Positions 41,881 to 52,645 of a DNA stretch of 60,000 bases are shown in pieces. Positions within the stretch are counted from its first letter, which is position 1; each line of letters opens with the position of its first letter. A program made the translations under genes and the position numbers. The DNA is from Symsagittifera roscoffensis (Eukaryota; Xenacoelomorpha; Acoela; Convolutidae). The notes under the pieces were generated by a model, which searched no databases, had not been told where the DNA came from, and saw nothing but the letters and a program-made list of their open reading frames with translations. The stretch is from assembly GCF_963678635.1 (NCBI RefSeq), contig NC_087064.1, positions 71,177,465 through 71,237,464 of the forward strand. Reading direction: 5' to 3'.

Positions 41881-42084
41881 ATGCCGTCACTGAATAGGAA
41901 CGAAAGAGTCGCATGTCTTGAATGTGGCAAAGAATACACACGTAAAGACGCATCAAGACATCGTAAGCACTGTGGCGTTTCAAAGTGTTCCAATTGCAAC
42001 TTTTATACACATAGAAGCAAGGAACTCTTTAATCATTTCAAGAAGAAGCATTGTCAACATAATGATAAATTATGTGCCCAGTAG
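41881..42084 (+). CDS. Two-finger zinc-finger protein (right arm)
   Basis: 67 residues. Finger 1 spans CLECGKEYTRKDASRHRKHC (C-x2-C, then H-x2-H or H-x3-C). Finger 2 is KCSNCNFYTHRSKELFNHF followed by KKKHC, a textbook C-x2-C-x12-H-x4-H. Such fingers bind DNA or protein; in a mobile element the role could be a repressor or DNA-recognition part. TAG ends it where the left copy reads CAG; beyond lies CCAAGAGAAG|GTAAAT, a donor-like site. All zinc ligands are intact here and lost in the left copy. The +1-frame 64-aa ORF is a shadow. Confidence 0.65.
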   Translation: MPSLNRNERVACLECGKEYTRKDASRHRKHCGVSKCSNCNFYTHRSKELFNHFKKKHCQHNDKLCAQ

Positions 42085-42949
42085 TCTCGAAATACACTCC
42101 AAGAGAAGGTAAATTATAATAAAAAAAAACCTAGGAGAAAAAACTTTGAATAAAAATTTTTACTGAATCTGAGGATTCTACGCAAAAATTTGAAAAAAAA
42201 ATCTGGTAAGATTTATACAGTTTTTTCACCACTATTCTTGATCTGTTGATCTGTCATATTCAAAGGTTCTGATTGATGATAAAACCAGCAACAATCGAGT
42301 TCTAACTTTCGTGAAAATTTCAATGGAAATCTATCCGAAAATCGTTTATCTACAGTAAAAACTCCATTGTTTGGATACTTGTGTAGATACTGTTGTGATA
42401 ACTTTGCAGTAAAAGTGAATAACGTATGCTAATGATTGCTTAAGTGTTTGTAGAATTTTTGTAAGAAAACTGAACATTTATAAAACATCGACTAATTGAA
42501 ATGTTGTGCCTAGTTAACATTTTAAAGTTTTTCCTGTTTTGTTATTTTAAAAGTGTTCATAGAGTAGTGCGTTATTAAGCAAATATGGGGGGTTCATTTA
42601 TTAAGAATGATAGTTTTTTACTGTTTTTTTTTTTTGACGATCTCAGTAAAAAAAATGATAACTGACCTGGAAAAGATGAAAAAACGTATGTTTGTGCTAA
42701 CCTTTGAAAATTTCAAGATAATAATATGCATAATTCTCAAACCAAAAACTTTTTAATGTAGAAAATCAGATTTGAAACAGCAATATAAAGTTATCGAGTT
42801 AAGAAAGTAATTTAAAGACTTTTAGCAAAGGATTCATGGTATTAATTCAGATTCGGATTATTAAACGTTCGTTGAAACGATACATTTTTCCATCAAAAGA
42901 TCATTTTTCAAGTACAATTTTGTTCAAATTGGATTAAATTGATAGACAG
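42085..42949. other. Right-arm non-coding segment
   Basis: Mirror of the left-arm flank at 32.6-33.5 kb. No protein frame is shared by both arms here. Confidence 0.4.
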
Positions 42950-44680
42950 AAGATAACGCAGAAACTGAGAAAATGAGATAGAAACTCAATTTAATTCTTT
43001 AGGAGTTTCGAAATAATTTCACTAAAATCGTATTTTGAGAAAAACTCCGACATAAAAAGTGTCAACGATTTGTATTTATGTGTAATCTTTAGAAAAATTT
43101 ATTATCATTTGATATATAGGGTAACTTTTTATGAAAAATCAAATGTTTTGAGGATAGTTTTTGTAAAGTAAACTCAATCCGACGTCTTTTGGAAGAAGAT
43201 ACATGAAGCATAAATCAAAAATTTGCTTTCAAGATCTACATTTCATTATTTTTTTCACTATATAGAGTTTTTTTGCTTAATAAAATCCGAAAATTACACA
43301 ATTGCTCCAGTTTGCACCGTGATTTCTTTTGCTAAATCAATTTATTGAGACGCACTTTTTTAGAAATTTTTAGATATTGTAGATGTCAGGAACTAGGTTT
43401 CATTGCGTATTTCCCGAGACTTTCACATTACAACTAATAGAGCTGCTCCTAATTTGATCTTAAATTGTAAAAATCTATTTATATTCCCATTTTTCACATA
43501 TGTTTTTGAACGGTTCAACCAGCAACGATTCTTTCTCACTTGGATATTTTTCAGAAAATTTTTCCTCATAAATAGAGAATAAAAAAATGTTTGATATTTA
43601 TTTTGCAAGATAGTGATAGTTATTGACCCAAAAATTGTATTTTTGCTTAATTAGTTTACTGCAGCAACTGAACAAGGGAATCTTGAGGAAGACATTTACA
43701 ATTTTTTATCGAAATAATCAGACGGTATCAGTTCTAATTTCATCTCTGCCTGCAAATTGTTTGTTCGATTGATACTATTTTCCCCCTAAATTCTCCAGTT
43801 CTGACAATTCTCCACTCCAGAAGATAAAGCAGAAACTGAGAAAATGAGATAGAAACTCAATTTAATTCTTTAGGAGTTTCGAAATAATTTCACTAAAATC
43901 GTATTTTGAGAAAACCTCCGACCTAAAAAGTGTCAACGATTTGTATTTATGTGTAATCTTTAGAAAAATTTATTATCATTTGATATATAGGGTAACTTTT
44001 TATGAAAAATCAAATGTTTTGAGGATAGTTTTTGTAAAGTAAACTCAATCCGACGTCTTTTGGAAGAAGATACATGAAGCATAAATCAAAAATTTGCTTT
44101 CAAGATCTACATTTCATTATTTTTTTCACTATATAGAGTTTTTTTGCTTAAGAAAATCCGAAAATTACACAATTGTTCCAGTTTGCACCGTGATTTCTTT
44201 TGCTAAATCAATTTATTGAGACGCACTTTTTTAGAAATTTTTAGATATTGTAGATGTCAGGAACTAGGTTTCCTTGCGTTTTTCCCGAGACTTTCACATT
44301 ATAACTAATAGAGCTGCTCCTAGTTTGATCTTAAATTGTAAAAATCTATTTATATTCCCATTTTTCACATATGTTTTTGAACGTTTCAACTAGCAACGAT
44401 TCTTTCTCACTTGGATATTTTTCAGAAAATTTTTCCTCATAAATAGAGAATAAAAAACTGTTTGATATTTATTTTGCAAGATAGTGATAGTTATTGACCC
44501 AAAAATTGTATTTTGCTTGATTAGTTTACTGCAGCAACTGAACAAGGGAACCTTGAGGAAGACATTTACAATTTTTTATCGAAAGAATCAGACGGTATCA
44601 GTTCTAATTTCATCTCTGCCTGCAAATTGTTCGTTCGATTGATACAATTTTCCCCCTAAATTCTCCAGTTCTGACTAAGT
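42950..44680 (-). repeat. ~868-bp direct duplication in right arm
   Basis: Two units starting AGAAGATAA-GCAGAAACTG at about 42,950 and 43,819, nearly identical over their length (CCGACGTCTTTTGG, TAGATGTCAGGAACTAGG). The corresponding left-arm region has a different duplication history. Confidence 0.75.
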
Positions 44681-45849
44681 TTTCTTGCAAAGTGTCTTCA
44701 ATAGCGAAAACATGTAATAAGCAGAAAGTAAGAAAAACCTTTAAACATAGAACATTTCTACGGAAAATCGTGAAAATTATGTTGCAGAAGCAACAGAGAG
44801 ATAATCATCAGTTATCAAGAAGATCTTGTTGAATTTGAGCCAAAATCGAGTAAACTTTTAAGAAAAATTTATCTCATTTTTATTCAGTTTCAGCCATTAA
44901 CTGTTCATTTTTCATCATTGATCTGAAATTGTGTACTATTAAGGTGAATAACTTCTCAGAATTTGTAATTTTCGTACAAATTTGGGTTAATTATTGAGCA
45001 AAAATCTAAAATTGTATGAAATATTGCTCTTAATGATTATTTGCATTCCGAGTCCTATTTCAGTTCTCCCTGCATTGGACAAAAAATTAGGTAATTATCC
45101 AATTAAAAGGTTGAAAATTGTAAGTTTTTGACAGATTTGAAAATGTTTACTTTACTTTCTCGAAAATTACGGTTATTTTCACTATCCTCCGCAAGTTTCA
45201 ATTTCTATTCAGCTTCTATGAGCTTTTCTGTTAATGTTGAGAGCATTATAAAACCCGCTTTGTTTCTCAAATAACGCTAAAATGTATCGTATTTCATTAT
45301 TTTGTGTGAAAATTTTGGAAAAATCCAAAAAATTCTTCAAAGCACATTTTGAGCTCAACTTTAAACTCTGTACATAAATATTTTTCTCAATTAGATCACA
45401 AGTAACAAAAAAACTAACCAAAACTATGAGATTTCTGCAATTTTTTCCAAAAACTTGAAATTTTTGCATTTTTTTCCAAACACTTTAATTTTTTGCAATT
45501 TTTCCAAAATCTTCGTCTTTTTTCGAAGTTTCAGTAGGTTTCAGCATAGTTTCAGGTAGATAGAAAATACGATTATCCAATAAAGTAGATCGAATCATAG
45601 CAAAACTTATCGTGTCTTAAAGTTTTTTTGAAAAATTTTCAATTTTTGTGACAAAAACTCCAAGTTTTTGTCCAAAAACTCTTACCATTGACTTACCATG
45701 TACCAAAAAACTAAAAAGATAACCTCAATTCCACAACCTACACCAAATAACTAGTAAACCAGTAATATTTAACAATTAGATAACGCGCGCCGATATTTTT
45801 GTGAAAAACTAGACATTTACACACAAAAACCAAAAAATTCGTTTTTCTT
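44681..45849. other. Right-arm outer non-coding segment
   Basis: Pairs with 28,961-30,080 of the left arm, including the GAAGTTTCAGTAGGTTTCAG and TTAGATAACGCGCGCC blocks. The minus-strand frame at 45,209-45,469 is not conserved in the left arm and is not called. Confidence 0.45.
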
Positions 45850-46189
45850 ACCATCACACTGAAACCTTACCAAAATACTTTGGGAAACCTATTCTCTATC
45901 CTAATACATTGGGAAATATACTCCTTATCCTAATACAATCAATTTCTAATACACAAGGAAATCTATACACTATACATAGGAAATTCGGGCGCCGAAAATT
46001 TTTCTGAAACTTACCATCTGAAACCTACTATCTTAATACATTGAGAAACCTATTCCGTATCTTAATACATATGGAATTCTATAGCCTATGTTAATACATA
46101 GGATGACGACCGGATAGTCTATAGCCTATGTTAATACATGGGGGTCGTCAACCACCCCCTTCCCCCTTGATCGCCTCACGCTTCTACTA
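45850..46189 (-). repeat. Terminal tandem repeats and terminus, right
   Basis: Inverted version of 28,597-28,960: CCTATGTTAATACAT and CCTAATACATTGGGAAA units ending in CATGGGGGTCGTCA...GATCGCCTCACGCTTCTACTA. The outermost ~50 bp match the left terminus apart from a few changes in the C/G-rich stretch. Confidence 0.75.
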
Positions 46190-46352
46190 CTCAACCCCCA
46201 TAAACCTACAGTGATCTACAAAATTTTCAGTCCACATATATCGGTCCAATGAAAGCAGTATGCAACTAAAGCAATTTGCAATCTCAGTTTTGAAATCAAG
46301 GGTGGTTTCTTTGTTGCAACGCGACCTTGTTTAAACAAAAATCAACTAAATG

Positions 46353-46505
46353 TTATTTAATTTTGTCACGGAGTAATTGAACTTCTTCTGTTCGGTTGAC
46401 TGGACCAAAAAATAAGGTCGACCAATTATTTTTTTTCAAAATAGGCAAACTGGCATGCTGTTCGAGAAAACTGTCTTTGATCTCTTTGGTAGATTGTTGT
46501 CTAAC
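46353..46505 (-). CDS. Candidate minus-strand terminal exon, unknown
   Basis: Minus-strand frame beginning near VRQQSTKEIKDSFLEQHASL and ending TEEVQLLRDKIK has balanced, protein-like composition unlike its surroundings. It lies only in the diverged unit; the corresponding region of the 4.2-kb units is different. An upstream acceptor is not convincing (AACCGTTAG). It could be the end of a gene interrupted by the repeat array. The full open frame extends to 46,568 over the opposite exon. Confidence 0.3.
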   Translation of the reverse strand, partial: VRQQSTKEIKDSFLEQHASLPILKKNNWSTLFFGPVNRTEEVQLLRDKIK

Positions 46506-46535
46506 GGTTGTTACAAATACGCGATTTATTGTCAG

Positions 46536-46763
46536 AAACGAAGAAAGCCATATCAATATATGTCGCAATCAAACCTATCGGTTCGAATACCGAATAGACA
46601 AGGATTAACACGGTACGCGAAAGATTTAATAATTCAGTTTCCAATTGAAATTACCGCTCACAAGAAGTTACCTCTCACCGATTTAGTTCAAAAACTTGTG
46701 AGAAAGTGTCAAAACAACCCATTTTCTCCTCAAATCCGTGCGAGTTTGAGCATTCAGGCGTAA
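46536..46763 (+). CDS. Conserved terminal exon, diverged copy (unit 0)
   Basis: After TTATTGTCAG (acceptor-like) the frame reads KRRKPYQYMSQSNLS-RIPNR, QGLTRYAKDLIIQFPIEITA, HKKLPL, LVRKC and ends LSIQA. It aligns with the exons at 52,419 and 56,637 over its length with conservative changes, which suggests protein-level constraint before or after duplication. No domain recognised; rich in basic residues. Upstream exons were not identified. Confidence 0.5.
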   Translation, partial: KRRKPYQYMSQSNLSVRIPNRQGLTRYAKDLIIQFPIEITAHKKLPLTDLVQKLVRKCQNNPFSPQIRASLSIQA

Positions 46764-48238
46764 TCCCTGGTTGACCAAAACTTCTCATCATACAATTTCC
46801 ATAAATAAAAAAATTCATGCCATACAGTTCCATACGTACAGAAAATTGTATGAAATCTTTATGAAAAGCATTTCTCCATATATGAAAATTTTATGATAAG
46901 CCTTTTTCTAAAACGCAAAAAATTGACTTTTTTTCTGAAATTAAACTCCTAAAAATTTTGGGTTGTTTTCGTTACCGAACGCAAGTAACATAAAACTTGG
47001 TTTATTCAAAGCATTTAATATTGGACGGTCTTGCATTTACAATGCATAGAAAAACACCTAAATGACTTAGATCTGTCTTTCACAAAAGATATAACCAATT
47101 TAACAAACTTTTAAATTTTGGCAAATTTTTCCAACATTAAGAGACCAAACTGTGCACTTTTTGAATTTTAAGTGAGTTCTGCAACAGGCAAAAACAAGAT
47201 TTGTCGCGGAATTCGCAACTTTGTTATTTTTCTTTGATCTTCTCTGCTGTTTTGGATTCCACAGACAAATAGCTAAAACACTGCAATTCTCAAAATCGCT
47301 CCAAAAACAGGCAACTCTGTGGAATGCGCAGCAAAATCGGGATTCTGTTTGTAGAGACCATGAGCAAAAAAAATATATGTGTTAAGTAAGCTTAAGCTGT
47401 CGCCGAATCTGCAACTGTAAGTGGAATCCGAAAAATGTGAGCGGAATCCTCAAATTGTCAGCAAAATCCGCACAAATTTGCGGAATCCACTCACATTTGC
47501 GGAACCCGGAACAACTACCTACATTCGCTCGTTACGGACTCCGCAACAAAATCAATGTGCCGACAAAATTTACGTTGGAGGCATTTGTACGCGGAATCCA
47601 CTGAAATTTTATTTGTGAAATCCACTTACATTTTGTAGCACGTATCAAGACTTGTCTCTGGAATCCAGGATTATACAGACACAAAAATGTGCGCTTATCC
47701 AGTGCACAGTTTAGCCTCGTAATGAACAATGAATTTTTTAAAACTTCAAACTTAAAATTATCAAAGATTGTGCAAGACATACATAAACAGGCCATACAAA
47801 AGAAATAAGAGTTTCAGTACTTTTGAAATAAATTTTCAAAACATTTCAATATTAGTGTATCCAGGACTACGTTTTGCTCACAGAAAAAAGTAAATATTGC
47901 TTGCAAAACAAATTTCTGGAAAAAGTTAGTTTGAATACAAAATTTGATTTGCGGTTGAGTTGAAAAAAAAAAAAACTTTTTGTGTCGCCATCAAAAACAA
48001 GCTAGTCATACAATTTCCATAAATTTCAATTGTGTGATAAGCAATTTTTCAGAAAAAATCTCGGTTTTTTCATCACCAGACTGTTTTATAAGAATCAAAC
48101 AACCGCAGAAATTAGCTTATAACTTTTTTCAGCCTTTTTCGACATTGTATGAAAATGTTACGCCAATCACTTTTCCATATAATTGATGTATGGAATTGTA
48201 TGATAAGCATTTGCTGTTTATGGAGGTCAACCCGGGAT
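46763..48238 (+). mobile_element. TIR element, long form (unit 0)
   Basis: Begins ATCCCTGGTTGACC (46,763) and ends GGTCAACCCGGGAT (48,225-48,238), a 14-bp imperfect inverted repeat. Next to the ends, CATACAATTTCCAT and ATGGAATTGTATGATAAGC extend the inverted similarity. No transposase seen. It is about 690 bp longer than the copies in units 1 and 2 because of an inserted central region including the GGAATCC cluster. Confidence 0.6.
47160..47690 (+). repeat. GGAATCC/GGATTCC motif cluster
   Basis: Within about 530 bp there are around a dozen GGAATCC, GAATCCGC or complementary motifs in both orientations, e.g. GTGGAATCCG, GCGGAATCCTC, TGCGGAATCCACTCACATT, TTTGCGGAACCCGG. Present only in unit 0. 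It forms short hairpins such as GCACAAATTTGCGG. The overlapping ORFs at 47.4-47.8 kb are by-products. Confidence 0.5.
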
Positions 48239-50178
48239 GTCTGTTTCAGTTATCATAAAAGTTTAGCTAATGAAATTAGTTAACTTGAAGCCTACTAATT
48301 AACCTAAAAATATTTCTAGATTAGCAATGAAACGCATGTAAACGTTTGTGTATACTTATCAATAACAACGACCAAAATGTGAGTTCCAAAGTTTGCGAAA
48401 TTAACTGAAACATCACCATGATGCTAAAATTTTCCAGAAACGTCCATGAAAGACATGAGTTTTTTTACTTGGTTTTCTTTCTGGCGAGAACTCGTTGTTG
48501 TTCCCTCCGTTCAATTTTGGGAGTAAAATATGTATTCGAGTGGGTTTTAGTTTTGTTTCTTTTTTTTTCAATTTTTTGTTTTCCATGCAAACTCAGATAC
48601 AACGAATAATCATCGGATTATTTCATTTTTTGACCTATAAATTGTGAGACAATGGACTTCAAAACTTTTCCAAAAACTTTAACCATTGTCGAGAAAAACG
48701 GGTTAAAAGTTTTTTGATTTTTCATTCAAATTCGAGCCAGTGAGTAGGATTACGTTAGCTTATTTCTGCATAAAATAGGTCTTGAAATTTTAATTTTTGC
48801 TCAAAAAAGTTAATTTCTTAAGTTCTTAGGGTCTTATTTGAAAAAAAAAATTAGAATACAGTTGAAAAAATTTCTCAAACTATTGAACAAATTTGAAAAA
48901 ATTGCTGAAAAAAATTTAAAAAACAACTATTGTGAAAATTTCTCTAAAATGTTTTTCGAGTTTTTTCTTCGTTTTTTTTTTCGTTTTCCTAATAAATTTT
49001 CTATTTATTGTTTTCCACTTTGGTTGTTTTACCACGAATAACAAGAAGTACTAAGTTCTAGAACTTGCTCAGATCTTTTTATCACACCACGCAGAAAAAC
49101 TACGATAATTTGGAAAAATGTATATATTCGTATTTACTAAGACCTGTTTTCCGATTTGTTTGTTTTACCATGACTAACAAAAGTGACTTATCGGATTATG
49201 TCATTTTTAGTCCCTATAGATTATGAGTCAAAAAACTTTAAAATTTTTCCGAAAACTTTACTCATTGTCGAGAAAAATGTGTCAAAAAATTTTTGATTTT
49301 TTATTCAATTTCGAGCCAGTGAGTAGGATTACATTAGCTTATTTCTGCATAAATTTCAATTTGTCTCGAAATTTTGATTTTCGCTCAAGTAAAGTTAATT
49401 TCTAAGGTTTTTAGAGTCTTATTTGAAAAAAAACTTTGGAGTTAATTTGAACAAACTTGAAAGAATTGATGAAACAATTTCAGAAAAAAACTATTGTGAA
49501 AATTTCTCTTAAATTTGTTTCGAGTCTTTTTTGTTTTTCTTATAAATTTTATATTAATTGTTTTCCAATTTGGTTGTTTGACCACAAATAACAAAAAGTA
49601 CTTAGTTCTAGAACTTGCTCAGATCTTTTTATCCCACCACGCAGAAAAACTACGATAATTTGAGAAATTATATATATATATTCGTATTTTCTAAGACCTG
49701 TTTTCCGATTTGTTTGTTTTCCATGACTAACAAAAGTGACTTAGCTCTAACTTTTTGGACAAATCTTTTTATTTTACCACGCAGAAAAACAACGATAATG
49801 GGGAAAAATTTAAAAACTCATTTTTTCTTAGACCTGTTTTCCGGTTTGTTTGTTTTACCATGACTAACAAAAATGACTAAGCTCTAACTTTTTGCAGAGA
49901 TCTTTCTATCATACCACGCAGAAAAACAACAAAATTTTGAAAAAGCTATATATTCATATTTTCTATCTAAAACCATGGTCGGAACATTCTGTGCTAGTTT
50001 AGCAATAACCGATCATCCTTGTTTTTCATCGAAAACAAATCACTAAACCATAAAAAAAATTTCCGACCGTGCGAAATAGGGAGGATTTTGTTTTGGTGTC
50101 TCTTATTTTTTTTTCCTTTTCTGTTTTCCTCGCAAAATCAGGTACCACAAACAATCATTGGTAAGTGTCATGTGAAAA
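48239..50178 (+). repeat. Diverged unit 0 remainder with internal sub-repeats
   Basis: Resembles 53,433-54,412 and parts of the 4.2-kb units at lower identity. Two alternating modules recur: one starting near CAAACTCAGATAC/CAGGTACCACAAATAATCA and running to GAGTCTTAT, the other TTTGGTTGTTTTACCATGAC, ACTAACAAAA and CACCACGCAGAAAAAC. The second occurs at about 49,020, 49,150, 49,570, 49,705, 49,850 and 50,640, spacing 130-590 bp. Short plus-strand frames ending in these modules are not accepted as genes. Confidence 0.6.
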
Positions 50179-51534
50179 ATCATACTCAAACCCGTTCAGT
50201 CGAGACTCGAACAAAACTCAAAACTTTGAATGCAATATTTTTCAATATCGAGAACAAGCCCTAAATTTTTTTCTTTTTTTTTCAAATTTTTGTTTCCACA
50301 CAAAATCATGTACCACAAATAATCATCAACTGGGGCCAATGTGACATATCATTTTTAACGCCTATATTTCCGAAAAACAACTTTACCAAATGTCGAGAAA
50401 AACCAGTTGAACATTTTTTCCAGCTTTTTAGCAGGCTTACTTTAGATTATATATGGTTAATTAAGGCATGAAATTTTAAATTTCTTCAAGTAAAATTAAT
50501 TTTTTCAGATCTTAACGCCATCTTATGAATGAAAAATTTCATTATTTTGAAAAAATTTGAAGGGCCAGAAAAAAAATTTCAAATTTTTTTTTGTAAAATT
50601 CTTTTAAAGTTAATTTTCTAATTTTGTTTTCCAATTTGGTTGCTGTACATGACTAACAAAACTATTTATACCTAGCTTTTGCTGAGATCTTTTTTCACAC
50701 TGCGCAGAAAATCGACGCTAATATGAAAAGATATACCCTTGTTTGAAAGCTTTCTAATTCCCATTGAGTTATTTTTCGTTTTCTCTATGAGTTTTCTAAT
50801 TTAGTGTTTTACAGTTTGGTTGCTTTATCATGACTAACAAAAATGACTGAGTTCTAATTATTGCTCAAATCGTTTTATCACACAGCGCAGCAAAACTTCA
50901 AAAAAGCAAAAATTCATTATCGTATTTTCTTAGAAAAGGTCGGAAAATTTTGAGCTATTTTAGCAAGTAACCGACTATCATTGTTTTTTGTCGAAAACAT
51001 TTCACTTAACTACAAAACTTTTTTCCGACTCTTCAAAACGGGGAGGAACCTATTTGGTTGTAATTTAGGTTTTTTTTCGATTTTTGAATCAGGTACCACA
51101 AATAATCATTGGAATGGGCAAATTGTTATATCATATTCAAACTCGTTCGGTCATGATTCGAACAAAGCTTAAAACTTCGGGAAAAAAAATTCAATGTCGA
51201 GAACAACCCCTTTTCCACACAAAATCAGGTATCACAAACAATCAAAGTTCTGGGTCAAGTGTGACATATCACTTTCAAGCCCAATAAATTGTGATTTGAA
51301 GGATTTTAAAACATTTCTAGAAAACTTCCGCAGTGTTGAGAAAAATTGATTTGAATTTTTTGACTTTTCAGTTGATGTCGAGGGAGTGAGCAGGCACTCA
51401 TTCGCTTATTTATGCTTAGTTTAAGCCAAGAAGTTTAAGTTACACCCAATTAAAGTAATTTGTGGAGTTCTTAGAGCCATCTTATGATTCAAAAACTTCA
51501 AACATTAGTAGTATAGATATACGACACTGGGATC

Positions 51535-51558
51535 GGGGGGGGGGGGGGGGGGGGGGGG
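51535..51558 (+). repeat. Poly-G tract (24 G), unit 1
   Basis: Uninterrupted run of 24 G following GGGATC. The equivalent tracts in units 2 and 3 are 13 G each (55,768-55,780 and 59,987-59,999). Long G runs form G-quadruplexes and in worms are deletion-prone without the FANCJ-type helicase DOG-1. Confidence 0.9.
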
Positions 51559-52418
51559 AGTTTGATTGAAAGAAAATTGTACGAAAAAAATGAAAATTTT
51601 TTTAAGTTTTTTTTCATTTTCCTGATAAATTTTCTAAATTATTGTTTTTCAATTTGGTTGATTTACCATGCTTCTTCATGCAAAGATTTGAGTTGTGTTC
51701 TTGACTCAAAACTCAAACTCTTTTTCTTTTCCTTTTTCCGCTTTTTCCACACAAAATCAGGCACCACAAGTAATCACCGGACTGGGTCAAGTGTGATATC
51801 ATATTTCTGCACTAGTACCAATTGTGATTCGCATGCTTTTCATTGCTTGTCCCTAAAATTTCTGTTTTAATGGGAAAAACCGGTTCAAATTTTTTGATTT
51901 TTCATTTAATATCAATCGAAAGGGCAGGCTTACTTTAGCTTATTTAAGCTTAGTTTAAGCCGTAAAAATTTATTTTCATTCATTAGTTTTAGTTTTTGAA
52001 GTTCTTAGCGCCATCTTATTAATCATAAACTTTTTAAAAAAATTTCTAAATTTTTTTCGAGTCTTCTTTTTCACTTTCCTGAAAAAATTTTAAGTTGTTG
52101 GTTTCCAATTTGATTGTTGTACCATTTAAAAAAAATTACTACATTTCATTTTTCCTTAGATCTTTTTCTCACACCATCGCAAAAAAACGACAATAAATTG
52201 AAAAGTTATGTATTCGTACATTCTAAGACCATGGTAGGATCATTCTATGCTAGTTTAGCTGTAACCGACTATCCTTTTTTATTGAAAACAAGTCACTAAA
52301 CCATAAAAAACTTTGGAAGAAAGAAAATGGGGAGATAATTAATTGGGTGTGTTTAATTTTTTCCCTTTTTTTGTTTTCCACGCAAAATCAGGTTTTCTTG
52401 TTTGCAATTGATTGTCAG

Positions 52419-52640
52419 AAACAAAGAGAGCCATATCAATGTATGTCGCAACCAAACCTATCGGGTCAAAGACCGAATAGACAAGGACTAACACGATACG
52501 CGTATCATTTATTTCATAAGATTCCGATTGAAATTACCGCTCACAAGAAAAATGATTTGGTGGTACGAGTTTTTCAAGAACTTGTGAGAAAGTGTCACAA
52601 GCAAATTCCTCCTCATTTCCGTGAGATGTTGAGCATTTAG
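52419..52640 (+). CDS. Conserved terminal exon, unit 1
   Basis: Follows GATTGTCAG (or, 33 bp earlier, CAAAATCAG). Reads KQREPYQCMSQPNLSGQRPN, RQGLTRYAYHLFHKIPIEIT, AHKKNDLVVRVFQELVRKCH and ends MLSI then TAG. The longer frame to 52,347 adds only polypyrimidine-type translation (LIFSLFLFS) and is not believed. The TIR element begins 6 bp after the stop, so the natural 3' UTR is replaced by it. Family not recognised. The minus-strand ORF opposite is a shadow. Confidence 0.5.
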   Translation, partial: KQREPYQCMSQPNLSGQRPNRQGLTRYAYHLFHKIPIEITAHKKNDLVVRVFQELVRKCHKQIPPHFREMLSI

Positions 52641-52645
52641 ACGGT

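Larger units (their letters stand above)
28597..46189. mobile_element. Giant palindromic element (~17.6 kb)
   Basis: The whole segment folds on itself: sequence inward from TAGTAGAAG-GTGAGGCGATC at 28,597 reappears as its reverse complement inward from 46,189 (GATCGCCTCACGCTTCTACTA). The arms meet at a 9-nt loop (38,418-38,426). Arms carry matching genes in mirror order, with arm-specific duplications and decay. TA lies just outside GTAGAAG/CTTCTAC on both sides and could be a target duplication. The design resembles foldback elements, in which nearly the whole element is terminal inverted repeat; the size is that of Polintons, but no DNA polymerase B, integrase, protease or ATPase frame was found. 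Identity unknown. Confidence 0.7.
38427..46189 (-). repeat. Right arm of giant palindrome
   Basis: About 7.8 kb, the inverted partner of the left arm. It has its own duplications: ~135-145 bp next to the centre (38,427-38,563 and about 38,571-38,697) and ~868 bp at 42,950-44,680. Divergence from the left arm is substantial (the 210-aa proteins are roughly four-fifths identical), so the palindrome is old or the arms have not been homogenised. Confidence 0.75.

Noticed and set aside
28597-46189. Polinton/Maverick assignment for the palindromic element
   Set aside because: Size fits, but no polymerase B, retroviral-type integrase, protease, ATPase or capsid frame could be found, and no 6-bp target duplication is visible. 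Kept only as one possible relative.
50981-51287. 63- and 67-aa ORFs repeated at 55,214 and 59,433
   Set aside because: They run through the repeated acceptor-like modules in two overlapping frames. No conservation beyond that of the DNA.
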